Positions 1-5,510 of a DNA stretch of 16,142 nucleotides are shown one piece after another (within the stretch, counting starts at the first letter, position 1; every line of letters starts with the position of its first letter). The stretch comes from Chloroflexota bacterium (GTDB lineage: Bacteria; Chloroflexota; Anaerolineae; JACRMK01). The notes beneath the pieces were generated by a model. That model saw only the letters and a list, made by a program, of their open reading frames with translations, was not told the origin of the DNA and searched no databases. Where the stretch lies: NCBI GenBank assembly GCA_016200765.1, contig JACQEC010000031.1:1-16142 (forward strand), read 5' to 3'. The translations under genes were made by a program, and so were the position numbers.

Positions 1-87
1 GGTTGCCTCTGGCGTGAAACGCGAACCGCCGAGAATGATACGGCTGTTGCAAAGTTGCTTGACGCGGTTTGTGTTTTGTGCCCATCG

Positions 88-120
88 GTAGGGGCGGGCA
101 GGGACAAGCCCTGCCCCTAC
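88..120. repeat. GC-rich imperfect palindrome, loop ACAAG
   Basis: GTAGGGGC (88-95) pairs with GCCCCTAC (113-120). AGGG (100-103) pairs with CCCT (109-112) around an ACAAG loop, leaving a GGGC bulge on the 5' side. The same ACAAG loop appears in the neighbouring 28-bp repeats, so both belong to one palindromic repeat style. Confidence 0.6.
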
Positions 121-135
121 ACCCTGCCCGCACCA

Positions 136-244
136 GGGCGGGTACAAGACCCGGCCCGCATCAAGGCGGGTACAAGACCCGGCCCGCATCAAGGCGGGTA
201 CAAGACCCGGCCCGCATCAGGGCGGGTACAAGACCCGCCCCTAC
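136..244. repeat. 28-bp tandem palindromic repeat, about 3.9 copies
   Basis: Units begin at 136, 164, 192 and 220 with an exact 28-bp period. Each contains GGCGGGT, loop ACAAG, then ACCCG, so each folds into a short hairpin. The last copy (220-240) has a perfect 8-bp stem (GGGCGGGT/ACCCGCCC). The copies are directly adjacent with no spacers. The right end (234-244, CCCGCCCCTAC) is the exact inverse of 88-98, bracketing the whole cluster. Period and near-identity point to recent tandem expansion. Confidence 0.8.
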
Positions 245-304
245 ATTCATCGGACTTTGCAACAGCCGTGCCGAGCATGACGCGCGTTTTGATTCACGTC
301 GTGA

Positions 305-1639
305 TTATACCCCGCCCCTGCCTGGTTTGCCACTGACCCCGACGAGCAGAATCAACGCGAGAAAGCCAAGTAAGCGCAGCACGCCGCCGAAGAACAAATC
401 CTGATTGATATCAATGAAGTTCAACAGCTCGGTGCCGAGGAACGGCGCGATGAAGCCGGCCGTGAACGCCGCGCTGTTAAAGGTGGCGATGAAGCTCGGC
501 CGGCGCACTGCCGGCGACACCTCCAATAGCAGGTTGAACGAAGCCAGGCCGAACATCGCGCCGCCCGCGCCGCCGATGACCGAGATGAGCAGGAGCGGTT
601 CCAGTGTTGTGACGAAGGCCGTGATCAGCGGATAGAGCGATATGAGCAGAGCCGCCAGCGCCAGCAGGCCGCGGTTGCCCATGCGCCGCGCCATGCCTGG
701 CAGCAGGGGATAGACGACAATGGTTGTGATGTTTTGCACCGTCAGAATCAGCCCGACGAAACTATCGCTGGCATGGAGAGTGCGCACCCAGTAGAGCGAA
801 TAGAGCGGAATGGGCAAAAAGAGTCCCCAGTGCAGAATGAACATGGCGAGTGTGTAGCGGCTAAACTCACGCTCGCCAACGATCAGTGCGACGAAGGCGC
901 GGAGGCGGCTGGGCAGGCTTCCGCCGCCCGACTCGGAGCGCGGCGTGCTTGCGCGCTCGCCGTCGCTCACGCGGACGCGGCTAAGGTAGACCATGCCGGC
1001 CAGGCTGAGGCCGAAGCCGAAAATAAACAGAAACTGGTAGTTGAGGGGAAAGGCAAATATCGCGTCGAGCGGCCCGCGATAGGATTCTGCGCTCAACCCG
1101 AGGAACTGGCCTCCCAAATACGACGCGAGCGTCATGGTGATGCCGAGCAACATGCTCCGCACGGCCACGGTGCGCGCCCGGTAATCGGCAGGCACAACAT
1201 CGGCGAACATCGAAGAGAACCCGATGTTCGCCACCACCTGCGGGATGGTCATGAGGGTCACGATGATGACCGCGGCTTCGGGGCGGAAGCCGACCACGAC
1301 GAAAGGCATCAGGCCCAGCGCGGCCACACCCAAGCGATGCAAACTGCCGCTAATCAGGATCAGTCTCATGCGACGCGCGTTCTGCTCGACCAGACGCGCG
1401 GCGGGAATAGACCAAACGGCAAAGACAAGCGAAGGCAGAGCATTCAGCAGGCCGATGACGGTGTTGTTCGCGCCAAGGCGGATCACGTACACGCTAAGGA
1501 AAGTCTGGAGGATGCCAAACACGAACCCGAAGTAGGTGATCTCAACGTACAGGTTCCAAATATTTCGCGCCAATGTGGTCTCGCCGGGATGCAAGCGCGC
1601 TCTAATCTGACTGAGTTGCAGGGAACCCTCCTGATGCAT
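305..1639 (-). CDS. MFS transporter (putative multidrug/efflux-type permease)
   Basis: This 444-residue protein consists mostly of hydrophobic helices and is consistent with about 12 transmembrane segments. They form two blocks separated by a polar Ser/Gly/Arg-rich loop near residues 222-246, the usual layout of the major facilitator superfamily. Short basic loops after helices, such as the AARLVEQNARRMR stretch near 80-92, fit MFS permeases. It would move a small solute across the inner membrane; the substrate cannot be read from sequence. The ATG at 1639 lies inside the last 38 bases of the upstream HIT reading frame. An AGGAGGG sequence sits just after this ATG, so initiation may occur slightly downstream (an in-frame CTG is at 1621, a TTG at 1594); the conserved part begins near residue 24. 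It probably shares transcription with the HIT gene. Family assignment is firm, subfamily is not. Confidence 0.85.
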   Translation of the reverse strand: MHQEGSLQLSQIRARLHPGETTLARNIWNLYVEITYFGFVFGILQTFLSVYVIRLGANNTVIGLLNALPSLVFAVWSIPAARLVEQNARRMRLILISGSLHRLGVAALGLMPFVVVGFRPEAAVIIVTLMTIPQVVANIGFSSMFADVVPADYRARTVAVRSMLLGITMTLASYLGGQFLGLSAESYRGPLDAIFAFPLNYQFLFIFGFGLSLAGMVYLSRVRVSDGERASTPRSESGGGSLPSRLRAFVALIVGEREFSRYTLAMFILHWGLFLPIPLYSLYWVRTLHASDSFVGLILTVQNITTIVVYPLLPGMARRMGNRGLLALAALLISLYPLITAFVTTLEPLLLISVIGGAGGAMFGLASFNLLLEVSPAVRRPSFIATFNSAAFTAGFIAPFLGTELLNFIDINQDLFFGGVLRLLGFLALILLVGVSGKPGRGGV

Positions 1640-1880
1640 CCTGTGCGATCAATCGCTGGAGCGCGGACCAGGTGTCGTCGAGCCACTGGGCAATGACGCG
1701 CGTCTCGCCGGTGATGGTCATAAAATTTGTATCGCCGACCCAGCGGGGGACGATGTGGAAATGCAAGTGATCGGTGACGCCGGCTCCGGCGGCGCGGCCC
1801 AGATTGAGCCCCACATTGAAGCCCTCCGGGTGTGAGAGCGCCGTCAGCCATTGAATCGCACGGGCGATAGCCTGCATCAT
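1602..1880 (-). CDS. HIT family protein, C-terminal part (frameshifted gene)
   Basis: These 92 residues contain the signature histidine triad HLHFH followed by IVPRW (residues 38-46), the catalytic site of HIT nucleotide hydrolases and transferases. The FNVGLNLGRAAGAG stretch before it and GDTNFM after it are typical of Ap4A phosphorylase-like HIT proteins. The N-terminal half is encoded just upstream in another frame (1877-2125). This frame opens with ATG whose bases overlap the upstream stop as ATGA, so coupled translation of two chains is conceivable. The simpler reading is one gene broken by a single-base loss between about 1880 and 1910, either real or a sequencing error. The 3' end overlaps the MFS start by 38 bp. 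Alone, this piece has the catalytic motif but lacks the first strands of the fold. Confidence 0.75.
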   Translation of the reverse strand: MMQAIARAIQWLTALSHPEGFNVGLNLGRAAGAGVTDHLHFHIVPRWVGDTNFMTITGETRVIAQWLDDTWSALQRLIAQDASGGFPATQSD

Positions 1881-2125
1881 CTCTGCCTGCGCCGCGCCTC
1901 CGAGCGACCGAGCGACGAAAGGTCGGCGGTGTGTGCATAGGGCACGACCATCAAATGACCGTTGTTGTAGGGGTACTTATTCAGGATGACGAAACAGTGC
2001 TCGCCGCGGGAGACGATGAACGTTTCGCGGTCGTTCTGTTGCGAGAGCGCCGAGCAGAAGATGCACTCGTGGTTCTTCTCTCCGGCGATGTATTGCATCC
2101 GCCAGGGCGTCCATAATCGCTGCAT
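1877..2125 (-). CDS. HIT family protein, N-terminal part (frameshifted gene)
   Basis: These 82 residues match the N-terminal half of Ap4A phosphorylase-like HIT proteins. They include the opening LWTPWRMQYI, a CxxC pair (residues 21-24, CIFC) that often binds zinc in this family, and the conserved NKYPYNNGHLMVVPYAHT strand-loop region (about 49-66). After ADLSSL the frame degenerates into an Arg-rich tail and stops, just where homologues continue into a helix that here begins in the next frame (EMMQAI). Start choice: ATG at 2125 has GAGGA six bases upstream. Candidate promoter: -35 TTGTCA (2195-2200) and -10 TACCCT (2172-2177) with 17-bp spacing. The intact product would be about 170 residues and would act on dinucleoside polyphosphates or nucleotide conjugates in the cytoplasm. 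Confidence 0.7.
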   Translation of the reverse strand: MQRLWTPWRMQYIAGEKNHECIFCSALSQQNDRETFIVSRGEHCFVILNKYPYNNGHLMVVPYAHTADLSSLGRSEARRRQR

Positions 2126-2171
2126 TCAGTTCCTCATGCGGTTTCTTGATGGGGTGGGAGGCACATTTCAA

Positions 2172-2200
2172 AGGGTAACAGATAACGGTGATGTTGACAA
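2172..2200 (-). promoter_or_regulatory. candidate sigma70-type promoter for the HIT-MFS pair
   Basis: Read on the minus strand: TTGTCA at 2200-2195, a 17-base spacer, then TACCCT at 2177-2172. This is about 47 bases upstream of the HIT ATG. The -35 is a good match and the -10 is moderate. It lies in the divergent HIT/biotin-ligase spacer. Confidence 0.4.
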
Positions 2201-2995
2201 GTGAGCGGCGCATTTGACCCGCGCGCTGTTTTAGCGTATGTTCGGGGTATGGCTTCGGCTTTCGGGGCGGACTGGCAGACGCGGCACGTGGCGACGCGCG
2301 TGGTGGAAATGGAGACCACGCCGTCCACGCAGTTGGAAGCACGCCGGATGATCGAGTTGGGCGACGCCGACGGAGTGTTGGTCATCGCACACCGGCAGAC
2401 GGCCGGGCGTGGGCGGCTAGGGAGGGAGTGGGTTTCGCCGGATGGAGGTAACCTGTATCTGTCGTTTATCCTGCGGCCGCGGCGGCCGGTGTCGGAGTGG
2501 CATCAATTTACGATGATGGCGGCGTTGGCGTTGGCCGAGGCGATGGAAGCAACCGCCGCGGTGGTGGTGCAACTCAAATGGCCGAATGACCTGATGATTG
2601 ACCGGGCCAAGGTCGCCGGGATTCTAGCGGAGGTTGCAGACGCTTATGTGATTGTGGGTGTTGGTGTCAACGTCAATGCGGACCTACCAGCCGAACTGGC
2701 GGAGGCCGTCTCGCTGAAGCAGGCCGCCCATCGGCCAGTCAATACGCGCGAGCTGTTGCGCCGCTTTGTGATCCAATTTGACGGCTATTACGACAGTTCT
2801 TTGCGCGGCGCGACATTTGAGCAGGCGTGGGCCGCCCGCCTTTACACGCTTGGGAAGGCTGTACGCGCGCGGGTCGGAGAGCGAGAGATCGTCGGCATTG
2901 CGGAGACCGTGGACGCCACCGGCGCGCTGTGGATACGCACGGCGGAGGGCACACGTATCTCATGCCCGGCTGGAGAGGTCACACTGCGTTGGTGA
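2201..2995 (+). CDS. birA: biotin--[acetyl-CoA-carboxylase] ligase, short (non-repressor) form
   Basis: The enzyme activates biotin with ATP and transfers it to a lysine on biotin-dependent carboxylase carrier proteins in the cytosol. Visible motifs: the GRGRLGR biotinoyl-AMP loop (residues 69-75), KWPND (126-130), the KVAGIL strand with K137, and GVGVNVN (153-159), followed by a C-terminal beta domain (about 215-264). The usual DSTN entry motif reads PSTQ here (41-44). At 264 residues it lacks the N-terminal helix-turn-helix of regulatory BirA, so it should be ligase only. Start is uncertain: GTG 2201 keeps an N-terminal helix (FDPRAVLAYV) common in homologues, whereas ATG 2249 sits exactly seven bases after a -10-like TATGTT and could be a leaderless start. 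The 3' end overlaps the convergent lipoprotein frame by 154 bp. Confidence 0.93.
   Translation: MSGAFDPRAVLAYVRGMASAFGADWQTRHVATRVVEMETTPSTQLEARRMIELGDADGVLVIAHRQTAGRGRLGREWVSPDGGNLYLSFILRPRRPVSEWHQFTMMAALALAEAMEATAAVVVQLKWPNDLMIDRAKVAGILAEVADAYVIVGVGVNVNADLPAELAEAVSLKQAAHRPVNTRELLRRFVIQFDGYYDSSLRGATFEQAWAARLYTLGKAVRARVGEREIVGIAETVDATGALWIRTAEGTRISCPAGEVTLRW
2214..2242 (+). promoter_or_regulatory. candidate promoter inside the 5' end of birA
   Basis: TTGACC (2214-2219), a 17-base spacer and TATGTT (2237-2242) give a good sigma70-like pair. The predicted transcription start falls on the A of the in-frame ATG at 2249, which would make a leaderless mRNA starting at residue 17 of the longer frame. 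This is sequence pattern only and may be chance. Confidence 0.3.
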
Positions 2996-3408
2996 AACGT
3001 CTGCCCTTTTAGGCGGTGTAAGTGAACTGTGAGCGTCTGGTTGCGCGGGCGGTTTGTGCGTGGCCGCACGCGGGTTGTCCACAAGGCATAACCTTCAGCC
3101 TGAATGCGAATCTCATAGCCGTCTTGCGTTGGCGGGTATCTGCCGGGGAGGATCAGTAGGAACCGGCTAACCCGGCGATAGATGATCTCATTGTCCAGCC
3201 AGACCCGGTCAACGATGATGGGCTCGTCGGTGTCTTCGTCGTTCACGGTGACAAGGATATCCACAACGACAGAAAAGTCCGCTGTGGGCACAGGGGTCGG
3301 CGCGCCGGGGGTTGCCAGCGCGCAGCCGGCCAGTAATAGGCCGATGGGCACGCAGAGGAGGCGTGCCACGGCAGACGCCCAATCCTTGCCGGTCGTCTGA
3401 GCACTCAT
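2842..3408 (-). CDS. small lipoprotein with PEGA-like beta domain, hypothetical
   Basis: Starting at ATG 3408, which has GGAG five bases upstream, the product is 188 residues; a longer start at 3438 lacks that support. Residues 1-28 form a signal peptide ending in a lipobox (LLLAGC, Cys29), so the protein should be lipidated at Cys29 and held at the outer face of the membrane. A Pro/Thr-rich linker (about 31-43) leads to a compact domain (45-130). Its pattern of DEPIIVDRVWLDNE and a late AEGYALW resembles PEGA or carboxypeptidase-regulatory-like beta-sandwich domains; I do not recognise a specific family. The last 50 or so residues are encoded antisense to the 3' end of birA and look non-conserved in composition. 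The original stop may have been near base 3000 and lost by frameshift. Function is unknown. Confidence 0.65.
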   Translation of the reverse strand: MSAQTTGKDWASAVARLLCVPIGLLLAGCALATPGAPTPVPTADFSVVVDILVTVNDEDTDEPIIVDRVWLDNEIIYRRVSRFLLILPGRYPPTQDGYEIRIQAEGYALWTTRVRPRTNRPRNQTLTVHLHRLKGQTFHQRSVTSPAGHEIRVPSAVRIHSAPVASTVSAMPTISRSPTRARTAFPSV

Positions 3409-3576
3409 TGGTGCTCCATTGTAACGACGCTTCGGCAAAAGTCAACCTGTCATTCGCGCAGGGGTATAGCGCAGAAACGTCGGAGGCGTGAGGAGGTTAG
3501 GCGTGAACGCGTAACGCTCAGCGAGTTCTTGCGCCCGTCCAGCCCGCGCCACGACGGCGACTCAGCCAGCGGTTAG

Positions 3577-3599
3577 GCAGGCGGTTAGAAACCGCCTGC
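3577..3599. repeat. perfect 10-bp-stem palindrome
   Basis: GCAGGCGGTT (3577-3586), loop AGA, then AACCGCCTGC (3590-3599). Followed after an AT-richer spacer by a second palindrome at 3611-3628. The pair looks like a dispersed palindromic repeat lodged within the MITE-like element. Confidence 0.7.
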
Positions 3600-3610
3600 T
3601 ATGAATAGAA

Positions 3611-3628
3611 AACCCGCTGAAGCGGGTT
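3611..3628. repeat. perfect 8-bp-stem palindrome
   Basis: AACCCGCT (3611-3618), GA, AGCGGGTT (3621-3628). It is spaced 11 bases after the previous hairpin. It has no T-run, so an intrinsic terminator is not indicated. Confidence 0.65.
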
Positions 3629-3702
3629 GAGACCGGTTCGCTCACTGCGCTGCGTGACGGGCAAGCGGGGATCAGGCAGAAGGGTCGGAGAGGTGAGAGG
3701 GT

Positions 3703-3719
3703 CTGCGCTAAGGGCGCAG
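3703..3719. repeat. 6-bp-stem palindrome
   Basis: CTGCGC (3703-3708), loop TAAGG (3709-3713), GCGCAG (3714-3719). It is one of four hairpins in the interior of the 3462-3818 element. Confidence 0.5.
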
Positions 3720-3729
3720 CCACGGCCAG

Positions 3730-3748
3730 CCCCCGATCCAGTCGGGGG
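3730..3748. repeat. GC-rich 7-bp-stem palindrome
   Basis: CCCCCGA (3730-3736), loop TCCAG, TCGGGGG (3742-3748). It is one of four hairpins inside the 3462-3818 element, near its right end. Confidence 0.6.
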
Positions 3749-3904
3749 CCAGCCATGCGGTTGCCCCACAGCGTGCGGTGTGGCGGTTGCTCCGCCCCGA
3801 CGAATCTGCGCTATACCCTTCGCGCAGAGCAGGAATTCTCGTTGTGGGAACCATCGCTCGACATTGAGAATCGCTGCTGAAACGACCGCCGCACTCGTGC
3901 CCTA

Positions 3905-3913
3905 TGCTATAAT
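3905..3913 (+). promoter_or_regulatory. extended -10 promoter (TGCTATAAT) for the methyltransferase
   Basis: TG at 3905-3906, one base, then a perfect TATAAT at 3908-3913. No good -35 is seen 17 bases upstream (ACCGCC), as expected for an extended -10 type. Transcription would start near 3920, leaving a leader of about 56 bases before the TTG start at 3976. It lies 87 bp beyond the right end of the MITE-like element and is the clearest promoter in the window. It may also serve the genes downstream. Confidence 0.65.
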
Positions 3914-3975
3914 ATCCAAGCGGCCTAATCTCTGAATAGTTTGCGCAGCTTTCACGCGCCGGATCATCGCCTCGA

Positions 3976-4665
3976 TTGGAAATCAGCGTCCCAATACTGC
4001 TTCTTGGACTGGCCGCCGCCGGGGTTGCGCTGGGCTGGTGGCTATTGATCCAAACGGAAGGTGTCTATCTCGGACCGCGGGTCGTGCGCTGGCTCTATGA
4101 TCGCAGCGCGCACGAATACGACGAGATCAAGCAGTTTGACGACGAATCGGACGACCGTAATTTGGGCGAGCCGCTGGCCGAGCGGCTGGCGGGCAATCCC
4201 GATGCGTGGCTGTTGGACGTGGGCACCGGCACGGCGCGCCTGCCGCTGGCGTTGTTCCGTCACCTTGATTTCAAAGGCCGCGCGGTGGGCCTGGATTCGT
4301 CGCGGGAGATGCTCGGTGTGGCCGCCGCCAAGACGGTCTTTTTTGCCGAGTCACTCGACTTGATTGAAGGCGATGGGCGCGCGCTGCCGTTTGCCTCTGG
4401 CTCGTGCGCTGCCGTGACATGCGTCGAGGCGCTGGAGTTCTTCCCTAGCCCAAGGCAGACCTTGGGCGAAATGGCGCGCGTTCTGCGGCCCGGCGGCACA
4501 CTCGTCGTCAGCAACCGCCGTGGATTCGACCGCTGGACGTTTCCAGGGCGCGGCTACTCGGCCGCGGCGTTTGAGCGTCTATTGAGCGAGGTTGGGCTGT
4601 GCGAGATTGTGACACAACGGTGGCTGACCTATTACGACTTGATCTGGGCGCGCAAGCCGGATTGA
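3976..4665 (+). CDS. membrane-anchored class I SAM-dependent methyltransferase
   Basis: The 229-residue product begins with one hydrophobic segment (residues 5-25), then a short helical linker and a Rossmann-type methyltransferase domain of the Methyltransf_11 kind. Motif I is LLDVGTGTAR (79-88), the acidic ribose-binding residue is in VGLDSS (D107), motif II is GDGRALPF (132-139), and LRPGG (170-174) marks the loop after strand 5. It would transfer methyl groups from S-adenosylmethionine, probably at the inner face of the membrane; the acceptor (quinone, lipid, metabolite) is not readable. The start is TTG: a stop codon lies in frame at 3937 and no ATG or GTG occurs between. Ribosome-binding sequence is weak. 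An extended -10 promoter is 63 bp upstream. Confidence 0.82.
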   Translation: MEISVPILLLGLAAAGVALGWWLLIQTEGVYLGPRVVRWLYDRSAHEYDEIKQFDDESDDRNLGEPLAERLAGNPDAWLLDVGTGTARLPLALFRHLDFKGRAVGLDSSREMLGVAAAKTVFFAESLDLIEGDGRALPFASGSCAAVTCVEALEFFPSPRQTLGEMARVLRPGGTLVVSNRRGFDRWTFPGRGYSAAAFERLLSEVGLCEIVTQRWLTYYDLIWARKPD

Positions 4666-4705
4666 GTGTGCCAGTAGCCGTCAGGATTTTGCGCGGAGAG
4701 CCGTT

Positions 4706-5446
4706 ATGAAAGATAGCAAGGATGTGAACGTCAAAGATTTGAGGGGTGTAGTCTCAGCGGCCGTGGTGATGGTCGAAAGGCCGCCGCTGGTCACGATTGA
4801 GCACGTCAGGCGCGACCCACAGGCCATCGCCTTCCTGCAGCGAGCCAACGAGCAGATGAACCTGCTGGGCTATACGGAGCACGGGCACCGCCACGCCGCG
4901 CTGGTGGGCAATATCGCGTACAACATTCTGGTGCGGCTGGGCCACCCGGAGCGCGTCGCGCAGTTGGCCGAAATTGCCGGCTACTTGCACGACAGCGGCA
5001 ACGTGATCCACCGCGAAGGGCACGCACATTCGGGCGCGCTGATCGCCATGCAGGTTCTGTCACGCCTCGGCATGGCCTACGACGAGATCGCGATTGTGAT
5101 GGGCGCGATTGGCAACCACGAGGAAGAGCGCGGCGATCCCGTCGGCCACGCCTCGGCCGCGGTGATCATCGCCGACAAAGCCGACGTTCATCGCAGTCGC
5201 GTGCAGAACCCTCGCTCCGAAACGTTCGACATTCACGACATGGTCAACAACGCCGCCACCCGTTCCTTTGTGCGGGTAGACGCTGAGAAGAAAGTCATCT
5301 CGATGGAAATTGACATTGATACCAGCGTCTCGCAAGTCGGCGATTTTTTCGAGATCTACCTGAGCCGCCTGCTGATTGCGCGCCGCGCGGCCAAGTTTCT
5401 GGGCTGTGAATACCACCTGCTGGTCAACGGCGTGAGAACCTATTGA
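4706..5446 (+). CDS. HD-domain metal-dependent phosphohydrolase
   Basis: The 246-residue cytosolic protein has an HD domain. It shows H59-G-H-R-H63 in the first helix pair, the defining H95-D96 in YLHDSGN, further histidines H102, H106 and H108, H138 in NHEEERG, and D157/D160 in DKADVHRSR. These are the metal ligands and catalytic groups expected of HD hydrolases acting on nucleotides or phosphodiesters. The C-terminal third (about 186-246, ending near LGCEYHLLVNG) forms a separate alpha/beta module seen with this HD type. Start ATG 4706 has GGAGAG upstream and lies 40 bp after the methyltransferase stop. Substrate is unknown; its position on the same strand as a diadenylate cyclase makes a (cyclic) nucleotide worth testing, but that is only context. 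Confidence 0.82.
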   Translation: MKDSKDVNVKDLRGVVSAAVVMVERPPLVTIEHVRRDPQAIAFLQRANEQMNLLGYTEHGHRHAALVGNIAYNILVRLGHPERVAQLAEIAGYLHDSGNVIHREGHAHSGALIAMQVLSRLGMAYDEIAIVMGAIGNHEEERGDPVGHASAAVIIADKADVHRSRVQNPRSETFDIHDMVNNAATRSFVRVDAEKKVISMEIDIDTSVSQVGDFFEIYLSRLLIARRAAKFLGCEYHLLVNGVRTY

Positions 5447-5510
5447 GCCAAGCCCGTGCGGCCTCGTCGCGTAAGCCGCAGGTGCCCACAGCCATATCGA
5501 AGGAGCCGCT

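Larger units (their letters stand above)
40..269. mobile_element. MITE-like element with 16-bp terminal inverted repeats
   Basis: Bases 40-55 (ACGGCTGTTGCAAAGT) and 254-269 are perfect inverted copies over 16 bp. The sequences just outside are an imperfect 12-bp direct repeat (28-39 and 270-281, 10 of 12 identical, both starting GCCGAG), in the position a target-site duplication would take. The 230-bp interior has no credible gene and consists largely of GC-rich palindromes. From memory, the end sequence resembles the TGTTGCAAA ends of IS6/IS26-type elements, but this was not checked. The element lies 35 bp downstream of the MFS stop codon. It could be a non-autonomous element, a decayed insertion sequence, or a chance arrangement around a repeat cluster. 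Confidence 0.5.
3462..3818. mobile_element. 357-bp MITE-like element with 22-bp TIRs and 9-bp TSD
   Basis: Left end 3462-3483 (beginning GGGTATAGCGCAGA) and right end 3797-3818 are inverted copies matching at 20 of 22 positions. Immediately outside both ends is the same 9-mer, TTCGCGCAG (3453-3461 and 3819-3827), an exact direct repeat placed as a target-site duplication should be. The interior has no convincing gene; it contains several strong palindromes (3577-3599, 3611-3628, 3703-3719, 3730-3748). These are the hallmarks of a non-autonomous DNA transposon derivative. A 9-bp duplication is known for IS1, some IS5 (IS903) and some IS4 relatives; I cannot assign a family from the ends alone. 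No transposase lies in the window. Confidence 0.8.

Noticed and set aside
136..244. Possible CRISPR array because of four regularly spaced 28-bp repeats
   Set aside because: The units are directly adjacent with no unique spacers, and no cas genes are present; it is a tandem palindromic repeat.
55..404. Small open frames over the first 400 bases
   Set aside because: They translate the tandem palindromes into a repeating peptide and lack ribosome-binding sites.
734..1696. Long plus-strand open frame (320 residues) opposite the MFS gene
   Set aside because: The composition (Gln, His, Glu, Arg-rich, no domain) is that of an antisense shadow of the GC-rich MFS gene, which has clear membrane helices.
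3577..3628. Intrinsic terminator for the lipoprotein or upstream genes
   Set aside because: Both hairpins lack a following T-run on either strand, the lipoprotein gene runs away from them, and they lie inside a mobile element.
3627..3935. 102-residue plus-strand open frame within the 3462-3818 element and beyond it
   Set aside because: It crosses the inverted repeat end and the target-site duplication, reads through hairpins and shows no recognisable domain.
5457..5480. Weak inverted repeat TGCGGC/GCCGCA upstream of the FAH gene, considered as an operator or attenuator
   Set aside because: A six-base stem with a 12-base loop is expected by chance at this GC content.
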